From Modestobacter sp. VKM Ac-2985 (GTDB lineage: Bacteria > Actinomycetota > Actinomycetes > Mycobacteriales > Geodermatophilaceae): a stretch of 64,000 bases of DNA. Below the pieces are notes generated by a model. That model saw nothing but the letters and a program-made list of their open reading frames with translations, was not told the DNA's origin and searched no databases. Position numbers and translations under genes: made by a program. Below, one piece after another: positions 50,383 through 57,492 of the stretch (positions are counted from its first letter, which is position 1; each line of letters starts with the position of its first letter). The stretch covers positions 434,001-498,000 of the forward strand of contig NZ_JAPVBI010000001.1 of NCBI RefSeq assembly GCF_026967925.1. Direction: 5' to 3'.

Positions 50383-52870
50383 TCCCCGCCTCGGTGCCGG
50401 GGTCGGCCTCCGTCGTGGTGGGGGTGCTGGCGCCGGGGAGGGCGGGCCGGAGCGCCGGCCTCCGGGTCACCTCCAGCTCCTCGGCCGTCAGCTCCGGGGC
50501 GTGCGCCAGCTCGTCGAGCACGACGTCGAGCACCCGCACGGCCCCGGCCTTGTCCAGCGGGTCGTTGCCGTTACCGCACTTGGGCGACTGCACGCACGAC
50601 GGGCAGCCGGACTCGCACTCACAGCTGGCCACCGTCGCCCGGGTCGCCTGCAGCCAGTCCCGGAGCACCGCGTACCCGCGCTCGGCGAAACCGGCGCCGC
50701 CCGGGTGCCCGTCGTAGACCACGATCGTCGCCGCGCCGGTGTCCGGGTGCAGGGCGGTGGAGACCCCGCCGAGGTCCCAGCGGTCGCAGGTGGCCAGCAG
50801 CGGCAGCAGCCCGATCGAGGCGTGCTCGGCGGCGTGCAGCGAGCCGGGCAGGGCGGCGTCGTCGACGTCGGCGCGGTCGATCGCCCGCTCGTCCAGCGTC
50901 AGCCACACCGCCCGGGTCCGCAGCTGGCGAGGTGGCAGGTCGAGCGGGAACTCGGCGAGCACCTCGCCGGTGCCCAGCCGCCGTCGCTGGTAGGCGACGA
51001 CCTGGTTGGTGACGTCCACGACGCCGGTGTGTGCGGTGACGGCGCCCAGCCGGCGGGTGCGGTCGGTGGAGACGATCGACAGGTCGACGGTGTCGCGGGC
51101 CACCGTCGTCCACTCCGGGCTCTCGGGGTGCACCACGGCGCAGGCGTCCTCGACGTCGAGCTCGTCGACCACGTAGGTCTCGCCGCGGTGCACGTAGAGC
51201 GCGCCGGTGTGCACGGTGGCGTGCGAGGCATCGCCGTCGACGGTGCCCAGCAGCCGGCCGGTCGCGCCCTCGACGATCGACACCGGCGCTGCGCCGCTGC
51301 CGCGGATGTCCACGTCCGGTCGGCCCCGTCCGGCCCAGTACCAGCCGGTGGGGCGGGTGCGCAGCAGTCCCTCGGCGACCAGCTCCCCGACCTGCGCCTC
51401 GGCCACCTCGCCGCCGAAGTCCGCCAGGTCGGCGTGGGTCAGGGGCAGCTCGGCGGCGGCGCAGCACAGCTGCGGGCCCAGCACGTAGGGGTTGGCCGGG
51501 TCGGTGACGGTCGCCTCGACGGGCCGGCCGAACACCGCGCGCGGGTGGTGGGCCAGGTAGTGGTCCAGCGGGTCGTCCCGGGCGACGAACACGACGAGCG
51601 ACTCGCGCTGGGCCCGCCCGGCGCGCCCGGCCTGCTGCCACATCGAGGCCAGGGTGCCGGGGTAGCCGGCGAGCACGACGGCGTCGAGCCCGGCGATGTC
51701 GATCCCCAGCTCGAGGGCGTTCGTGGTCGCCACGCCCAGCAGGTCGCCGGTCGACAGAGCCCGCTCCAGCTCCCGGCGCTCCTCGGGCAGGTAGCCACCC
51801 CGGTAGGAGTCCACCCGGGACACCAGGTCGCCCCGGCCGCGGGACCGCAGGATCGCCCGCGCCTGCTCGGCGACGGACTCCGCGCCGCGGCGGGAGCGCA
51901 CGAACGCCAGCGTGCGGGCGTTCTGCTCGACCAGGTCCGCCAGCAGCCCGGCGGCGTCCGCCGCGGCCGAGCGGCGCAGCGGCGCACCGTGCTCGCCGGT
52001 CCGCTCGGTCAGCGGCGGCTCCCACAGCGCGAAGGTCGCGCCCGGACGCGGCGAGCCGTCCTCGGTCACCGCCGTCACCGGGGCACCGACCAGCCGGCCG
52101 GCGGCCAGCGCGGGGTCCGCCACGGTCGCCGACGCCAGGACGAACACCGGCTCGGCGCCGTACCGGCGGCAGATCCGCCGCAGCCGGCGCAGCACGTGCC
52201 CGACGTGCGAGCCGAACACCCCTCGGTAGGCGTGGCACTCGTCCACGACCACGTAGGCGACCCGGCGCAGCGTGCTCGACCACTTCTGGTGGGCCGGGAG
52301 CACACCCCGGTGCAGCATGTCGGGGTTGGTCACGATCCAGCGCGAGTGCCGCCGCACCCACTCGCGCTCTTCCATCGGGGTGTCGCCGTCGTAGGCCGCC
52401 GGCCGCACCGAGGGGTCGGCCAGGGCAGCGACGGAGGCCAGCTGGTCCCGGGCCAGGGCCTTGGTGGGGGCGAGGTAGAGGACGCACGCCCGCGGGTCGT
52501 CGGCGAGCGCGGTCAGCGCGGGCAGCTGGTAGGCCAGGGACTTGCCCGACGCCGTCCCGGTGGCGACGACGACGTGGCTGCCGGCCCGGGCCAGCTCTGC
52601 CGCTTCGACCTGGTGGCTGAACGGCGCCGGCACCCCGCGCTCGGCCAGCCGGTCCCGCAGCGGCGCGCCGACCCAGTCGGGCCATGCCGCCAGCCGGCTG
52701 GGGCGGGCCGGCAGCCGGTGGACGTGGGTCACGGGGTCGTCGTCGGCATCGGTGCCGGACAGCAGGGCCTCGAGCAGGTCGGTGCCCGGCAGTGCGCCAC
52801 CGGCCGGGTCGGGCATCGGCTCCGGCGGCACGTCCGCGGATCGCTGGACGGAGCGCAGGGACGTCACCAC
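50348..52870 (-). CDS. DEAD/DEAH-box helicase with DUF1998 (MrfA-like, Rv3649 type)
   Basis: 840-residue superfamily 2 helicase. Motifs I (VVATGTASGKSLAYQLP), Ia (APTKALARDQ), II (VVDECHAYRG), III (VLASATVADP), V (TNALELGIDI) and VI (QQAGRAGRAQ) are all present. The C-terminal DUF1998 part ends in a four-Cys metal motif (CECESGCPSCVQSPKCGNGN). This layout is that of MrfA, a mitomycin-lesion repair helicase of Bacillus; the repair role here is inference. Starts with one of two adjacent GTG codons. A CRP-type site lies 60 bases upstream. Confidence 0.93.
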   Translation of the reverse strand: MVTSLRSVQRSADVPPEPMPDPAGGALPGTDLLEALLSGTDADDDPVTHVHRLPARPSRLAAWPDWVGAPLRDRLAERGVPAPFSHQVEAAELARAGSHVVVATGTASGKSLAYQLPALTALADDPRACVLYLAPTKALARDQLASVAALADPSVRPAAYDGDTPMEEREWVRRHSRWIVTNPDMLHRGVLPAHQKWSSTLRRVAYVVVDECHAYRGVFGSHVGHVLRRLRRICRRYGAEPVFVLASATVADPALAAGRLVGAPVTAVTEDGSPRPGATFALWEPPLTERTGEHGAPLRRSAAADAAGLLADLVEQNARTLAFVRSRRGAESVAEQARAILRSRGRGDLVSRVDSYRGGYLPEERRELERALSTGDLLGVATTNALELGIDIAGLDAVVLAGYPGTLASMWQQAGRAGRAQRESLVVFVARDDPLDHYLAHHPRAVFGRPVEATVTDPANPYVLGPQLCCAAAELPLTHADLADFGGEVAEAQVGELVAEGLLRTRPTGWYWAGRGRPDVDIRGSGAAPVSIVEGATGRLLGTVDGDASHATVHTGALYVHRGETYVVDELDVEDACAVVHPESPEWTTVARDTVDLSIVSTDRTRRLGAVTAHTGVVDVTNQVVAYQRRRLGTGEVLAEFPLDLPPRQLRTRAVWLTLDERAIDRADVDDAALPGSLHAAEHASIGLLPLLATCDRWDLGGVSTALHPDTGAATIVVYDGHPGGAGFAERGYAVLRDWLQATRATVASCECESGCPSCVQSPKCGNGNDPLDKAGAVRVLDVVLDELAHAPELTAEELEVTRRPALRPALPGASTPTTTEADPGTEAGTAGPDPADLVF

Positions 52871-52929
52871 CCCACTGTCACACCGGCGTGCAAGCCGCTG
52901 CCCGGGACAGCGGACCGAATGACGGCGAG

Positions 52930-52945
52930 TGTGAACGGGATCACA
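52930..52945. promoter_or_regulatory. CRP/GlxR-type operator (TGTGA-N6-TCACA)
   Basis: TGTGAACGGGATCACA is a perfect palindromic match to the CRP half-sites with the correct 6-base spacer. It lies between the divergent helicase (60 bases from its start) and hppA (118 bases from its start) genes, and is the only such site noticed in an intergenic region here. Confidence 0.7.
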
Positions 52946-53063
52946 TCAAAGCCTGGCGGCAGGACCACGTCCTACGGCACAGTGCGTCCCACGCCGGGCC
53001 CTCCCGAGCGAGAGCCCGGGGGTGGCTGGCCGGTGCGCGCCCCGCCTCGCCTCGGAGGAACAC

Positions 53064-55325
53064 ATGCCCGACACCGACCTGTCCGGAGGGGACCTCGCCC
53101 TGGTGGCGATCGCTCTCCTCATCTCCCTCGCCGCCCTCGGCTTCGCCGCCTGGCTGGTCCGCGCCGTCCTGGCCGCAGATCAGGGCACGGCGTCGATGCA
53201 GGAGATCGCGAAGGCGATCCAGGAGGGTGCCGGGGCCTATCTGAGACGGCAGTACCGGACGCTCGCCGTGTTCGCCGTCATCGTCTTCGGGTTGCTGCTC
53301 CTGCTCCCGGTCGCCGAGGGCGGGCTGGGCACCCGGTTGGGTCGCGCGGCCTTCTTCCTCGTCGGTGCCGGGTTCTCCGCCGCGGTCGGGTTCATCGGGA
53401 TGACCCTGGCCACCCGCGGCAACGTCCGGGTGGCGGCCGCCGCGGCCGCCGGCGGGCACCGGCCGGCCTTCCGCATCGCGTTCCGCACCGGTGGCGTCTG
53501 CGGGATGATCACCGTCGGCCTGGGGCTGTTCGGGGCCTCGCTGGCCCTGCTGCTCTTCCAGGAGACCGCCCCGATCGTGCTGGAGGGGTTCGGCTTCGGC
53601 GGGGCGCTGCTGGCGATGTTCATGCGCGTCGGGGGTGGCATCTTCACCAAGGCCGCCGACGTCGGTGCCGACCTGGTCGGCAAGGTCGAGGCCGGCATCC
53701 CGGAGGACGACCCGCGCAACGCCGCGACGATCGCGGACAACGTCGGGGACAACGTCGGCGACTGCGCCGGCATGGCCGCCGACCTGTTCGAGTCCTACGC
53801 CGTGACGCTGGTGGCCGCGCTGATCCTCGGCCAGATCTTCTTCGGTCCCGTGGGCATGGTCTTCCCGCTGGTGGTGGCCGCGATCGGGGTGATCGCCTCC
53901 GTGGTCGGCATCCTGGCCAGCAACCCCAGCAGCAACGACCGGAACTGGATGGCCCCGATCAACCGCGGCTTCTTCCTCTCCGCCGCCGTCTCCCTGGTGC
54001 TGGTCGCCGCGGCCTCCTTCACCATCCTGCCGACGATCTCCGACGGTCTGGACATCGCGGTCAGCCCGCAGGTGCTCGGCTTCCTCTCCGTGCTCATCGG
54101 CATCGTGCTGGCCGCCGCGATCCAGCAGCTCACCGGCTACTTCACCGAGACCTCCCGCCGGCCCGTCCGCGACGTGACCCGCAGCTCGCTCACCGGCCCG
54201 GCCACCGTGATCCTCTCCGGCATCTCCCTGGGCCTGGAGTCTGCGGTCTACGCGGCGCTGCTCATCGGCACCGCCGTCTACGGCGCCTTCCTCATCGGCG
54301 GCGCCGCGGCCCTCTACGCGGTCGCGCTGGCCGGCTGCGGGCTGCTCACCACCGCCGGGGTGATCGTCTCGATGGACACCTTCGGCCCGGTCAGCGACAA
54401 CGCGCAGGGCATCGCGGAGATGTCCGGGGACATCGACGCCGAGGGCGCGCAGGTGCTCACCGACCTGGACGCGGTCGGCAACACCACCAAGGCGATCACC
54501 AAGGGCATCGCGATCGCCACCGCCGTGCTCGCGGCCACCGCCCTGTTCGGCTCCTACAACGCCAGCCTGATCGTCGCGCTGGACGAAGCCGGGTCAGACC
54601 TCGGGAACGCCCTCACCCTGGTGTCGCCGAACAACGTCGTCGGCGCCGTCGTCGGCGCCGCCGTCGTCTTCCTCTTCTCCGGGCTGGCGATCAACGCGGT
54701 GTCGCGTGCCGCAGGCCGGGTCGTGTTCGAGGTGCGCGAGCAGTTCCGCACGCACCCCGGGATCATGGACTACAGCGAGCGCCCCGACTACAGCCGTGTG
54801 GTCGACATCTGCACCCGGGACTCGCTGCGGGAACTGACCACCCCTGGCCTGCTCGCCGTCCTGGCGCCGGTCGCGGTCGGCTTCGGGCTCGGGTTCGGCC
54901 CGCTGGCCGCCTACCTGGTCGGTGCGATCGCCACCGGCACCCTGATGGCCGTGTTCCTGGCCAACTCCGGCGGCGCCTGGGACAACGCCAAGAAGATGGT
55001 CGAGGACGGCGCGCACGGCGGGAAGGGCAGCCCGGCACACGAGGCGACCATCATCGGCGACACCGTGGGCGACCCGTTCAAGGACACCGCCGGTCCGGCC
55101 ATCAACCCGTTGCTCAAGGTGATGAACCTGGTCGCGCTGCTGATCGCCCCGGCCGTCGTCGGACTGTCCGTCGGCGAGGGCGCCAACACCGCGCTGCGGC
55201 TGTCGATCGCCATCGGTGCGGTCCTGGTGATCGTGGTGGCCATCGTGGTCAGCAAGCGGCGGTCCAGCGTCGTGGGCGGCGAGACCGACACCCCGGCCGA
55301 GACGCTCACCGAGCAGGCGTTCTGA
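53064..55325 (+). CDS. hppA: Membrane-bound proton-pumping pyrophosphatase (K+-independent type)
   Basis: 753-residue integral membrane enzyme that couples pyrophosphate hydrolysis to H+ pumping. Catalytic DVGADLVGKVEAGIPEDDPR and NVGDNVGDCAGMAADLFE, and the later GDTVGDPFKDTAGPAINPL, are intact, as are about 15-16 helices. At the ion-selectivity site the sequence is VGNTTKAITKG, with Lys476 where K+-dependent enzymes have Ala, so a K+-independent H+ pump is predicted. ATG 53064 with GGAGGA upstream. The leader holds an imperfect hairpin (52994-53019). Confidence 0.95.
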   Translation: MPDTDLSGGDLALVAIALLISLAALGFAAWLVRAVLAADQGTASMQEIAKAIQEGAGAYLRRQYRTLAVFAVIVFGLLLLLPVAEGGLGTRLGRAAFFLVGAGFSAAVGFIGMTLATRGNVRVAAAAAAGGHRPAFRIAFRTGGVCGMITVGLGLFGASLALLLFQETAPIVLEGFGFGGALLAMFMRVGGGIFTKAADVGADLVGKVEAGIPEDDPRNAATIADNVGDNVGDCAGMAADLFESYAVTLVAALILGQIFFGPVGMVFPLVVAAIGVIASVVGILASNPSSNDRNWMAPINRGFFLSAAVSLVLVAAASFTILPTISDGLDIAVSPQVLGFLSVLIGIVLAAAIQQLTGYFTETSRRPVRDVTRSSLTGPATVILSGISLGLESAVYAALLIGTAVYGAFLIGGAAALYAVALAGCGLLTTAGVIVSMDTFGPVSDNAQGIAEMSGDIDAEGAQVLTDLDAVGNTTKAITKGIAIATAVLAATALFGSYNASLIVALDEAGSDLGNALTLVSPNNVVGAVVGAAVVFLFSGLAINAVSRAAGRVVFEVREQFRTHPGIMDYSERPDYSRVVDICTRDSLRELTTPGLLAVLAPVAVGFGLGFGPLAAYLVGAIATGTLMAVFLANSGGAWDNAKKMVEDGAHGGKGSPAHEATIIGDTVGDPFKDTAGPAINPLLKVMNLVALLIAPAVVGLSVGEGANTALRLSIAIGAVLVIVVAIVVSKRRSSVVGGETDTPAETLTEQAF

Positions 55326-55331
55326 CCGGGT

Positions 55332-55356
55332 TGTGGAGAGCGGCACCGGGTGTGGA
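55332..55356. promoter_or_regulatory. TCCACA-N13-TCCACA motif, copy 3 (inverted, TGTGGA-N13-TGTGGA)
   Basis: TGTGGA hexamers at 55332 and 55351, again 19 bases apart, between hppA and the helical-hairpin gene. On the opposite strand it shares CGTCCACACCCGG with copy 1 and CGCTCTCCACAACC with copy 2. Confidence 0.55.
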
Positions 55357-55443
55357 CGACGGGCCCCGGGACGTGTGCCGAGCTCCCTAGCGTCCCTCCC
55401 GCCGGTCCCGCCCGGGGCCGTGGTCCGCCGCCGGGAGGCACGT

Positions 55444-55779
55444 GTGTCCGATCTGATCGACGTCCACCTCGATGCCCTCGGGGCCCTGCTCGGGGAGCTG
55501 ACCGCGCTGGGCGCAGAGCTCGGGGAGGAGGCTCGACTGTGCGCCTCGGCGGGGCGGGCGCTGGGCACCGCGCTGGAGGGGGAGGTGGGGGAGGCGGTGG
55601 CCGCCACGGGTGCGGCGTGGACCGACCTGGTCACCGCGCTCGCCGCGCGCACCCTGGCCGTCGCCGCCAGCCTGGCGACCGCGCTGGAGTCCTACCGGGT
55701 CGTCGACGTCGGCCTCGCCGAGCAGCTCGGCGGTGGTGGTGCCGGTGACGGCCGTGGCCGGGTCCGGGTGCCGCGGTGA
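55444..55779 (+). CDS. Small helical-hairpin protein, possible type VII (ESX/EspC-like) substrate
   Basis: 111 residues forecast as two long helices (LDALGALLGELTALGAELG and WTDLVTALAARTLAVAAS) plus a glycine-rich end. LESYRVVDVGLAEQL fits the YxxxD/E secretion signal of WXG100/EspC-type substrates. No signal peptide. GTG 55444 with GGGAGG upstream. Overlaps the next gene by GTGA, forming a substrate-partner-like pair. No ESX core gene lies in the window. Confidence 0.6.
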   Translation: MSDLIDVHLDALGALLGELTALGAELGEEARLCASAGRALGTALEGEVGEAVAATGAAWTDLVTALAARTLAVAASLATALESYRVVDVGLAEQLGGGGAGDGRGRVRVPR

Positions 55780-57296
55780 CGACGACGGCAGCCCTCGCCG
55801 GCTGGGACGTCCCGCAGCTGCGGGGCGCGGTGGTCACCCTCGGGGTGCTGGCCGATCGACTGGTGCCCTGGCGGGGGCGGCTGGACGAGCTGGGTCGTGA
55901 GCTCGGGGCCGCGGGGTCCTGGTCCGGCCCGGCTGGCACGGCGGCCGCCGCAGCGCTCGTCGAGCTCTCCACGATCACCTCCGGCGTCGGTGGGGCGCTG
56001 GACACGTCGCTGGTCGACCTCACCGGGCTGTCCGCCGCGGCGGACCAGGCGCAGGAGCTGGCCGTCGAGGCCCTGGCGGTCGCCGCGGCCGGCGGGGTCG
56101 GCCTGGACGGCACCGGTCGGGCGGTCGGGGTCCCCGCCCCACCCCACCCGGCCATGGCACCGGACCAGCTGGCCGACGTGGAGACCGCCCGCAGCGCCGC
56201 GGTGCGCGCCGAGGCCAGGGCCGAGGAGGCCCACCTCGCGGCGGCTCGGGCGGCGGCGTGCGCCCGAGCCGCGCTGCAGCCACTGCGTCGGCTCGGTGTG
56301 GTCGCCGTCCCGGTGCCGGACCGCTTCGCCGACCTGGTGGACCGGTTGCTGCCGGTCCGCCCACCGCAGGTCCCGGTCGCCGCCGGCCCTCAGCGCGCCG
56401 CGGCCTGGTGGGCCGGGCTGACGGCGGCCGGGCAGCTGCAGGCGATCGACGGGCAACCGGGGGCGGTCGGCGCCCTGGACGGTCTGCCGGCCTGGGCTCG
56501 CGACCGGGCGAACCGGGCCGACCTGGCTGCGGCGCTGCAGCACCTGCCACCGGGGTCGGTCGGCCACGACACCGCCCGCAGCGTGCAGCGCACCTTGGCC
56601 GAGCTGGTGGGCGGCGGCTCGGTGGCCCAGCTCCTGGTGTTCGACCCGGCGGCCGGCCTGGTGGCGCTGTCCGTCGGCGACCTGGACACCGCTGCCGCCG
56701 TCGGGGTCCTGGTCCCGGGGGTCGAGACCACGGTCGGCGACGACCTGGCGGGGCTGGTCGGTGACGCCCGGGACGTCGCGGCGGCCGCTGCGGTGGCTGC
56801 CCCGGGCCTGGCCGTGGCGACGGTCGCCTGGCTGGGCTACCGGACACCCCGGTGGTTCACCTCGGTCTCCGAGCACGCCTCCCGGCGCGGGGGCCGCGAC
56901 CTGGACATCGCGCTGGACGGGCTGGCCGCCAGTCGGGCCGCCGGGCCGGCGCCGCGGACGACCGTGCTGGCGCACAGCTACGGCACCGTCGTCACCGGGC
57001 AGGCGGCGCGAGCACCGGGCCGGCTGGCGGCGGACGCCGTCGTCCTGCTGGGCAGCCCGGGCACGGGCACGGGGACGGCGGAGGGGCTGGAGGCGGCGGA
57101 GGTCTACGGCGCCTCGTCGACGGCCGATCCGGTCGCCTGGTCCGGCTGGTACGGGGCCGGCCCGTTCGACACGAGGTTCGGCGACGTCCCCCTGCCGACC
57201 GAGCCGACCCAGGGACACACCCAGTACTACGACCGGGACCGACCGACCCTGGCCGCCGTCGGTGCGGTCGTGGCCGGCCCGTGGGCGCCGCGATGA
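55776..57296 (+). CDS. Alpha/beta hydrolase, DUF1023 family, with WXG-like N-terminus
   Basis: 506 residues. The first ~110 residues form a helical bundle with WSGPAGTAAAAAL, reminiscent of WXG100 proteins, followed by a coiled-coil-like stretch (residues 133-180). The C-terminal DUF1023 hydrolase has the nucleophile elbow VLAHSYGTVV and a later QYYDRDRPTL region with the likely catalytic His. The substrate is unknown. GTG start overlaps the upstream gene, so the two proteins probably interact, perhaps for export. Confidence 0.85.
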   Translation: MTTTAALAGWDVPQLRGAVVTLGVLADRLVPWRGRLDELGRELGAAGSWSGPAGTAAAAALVELSTITSGVGGALDTSLVDLTGLSAAADQAQELAVEALAVAAAGGVGLDGTGRAVGVPAPPHPAMAPDQLADVETARSAAVRAEARAEEAHLAAARAAACARAALQPLRRLGVVAVPVPDRFADLVDRLLPVRPPQVPVAAGPQRAAAWWAGLTAAGQLQAIDGQPGAVGALDGLPAWARDRANRADLAAALQHLPPGSVGHDTARSVQRTLAELVGGGSVAQLLVFDPAAGLVALSVGDLDTAAAVGVLVPGVETTVGDDLAGLVGDARDVAAAAAVAAPGLAVATVAWLGYRTPRWFTSVSEHASRRGGRDLDIALDGLAASRAAGPAPRTTVLAHSYGTVVTGQAARAPGRLAADAVVLLGSPGTGTGTAEGLEAAEVYGASSTADPVAWSGWYGAGPFDTRFGDVPLPTEPTQGHTQYYDRDRPTLAAVGAVVAGPWAPR

Positions 57297-57413
57297 CCTG
57301 CGGATCGGTGCCGGGAACAGTGAGCGACGTCATCCGTTGGAGGTGGACCAGCCGGGGCGTCCCGGTTCACCGCTCGGCCTCCTGGTCCGGTCGTGGCCTA
57401 CCGTGGCGTCGCC

Positions 57414-57432
57414 GAGCGGGTACAGCCCGCTC
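57414..57432. other. Small hairpin upstream of topA
   Basis: Perfect 7-bp stem (57414-57420 with 57426-57432) and 5-base loop, 61 bases before the topA start. May end transcription of the hydrolase gene or lie in the topA leader. Nothing else is seen in 57297-57492. Confidence 0.3.
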
Positions 57433-57492
57433 TGCCCCGTGCGCCGCCGGGTCCACCCCGGTGCATGCACCAGCACCCTCGACAGGAGCACC

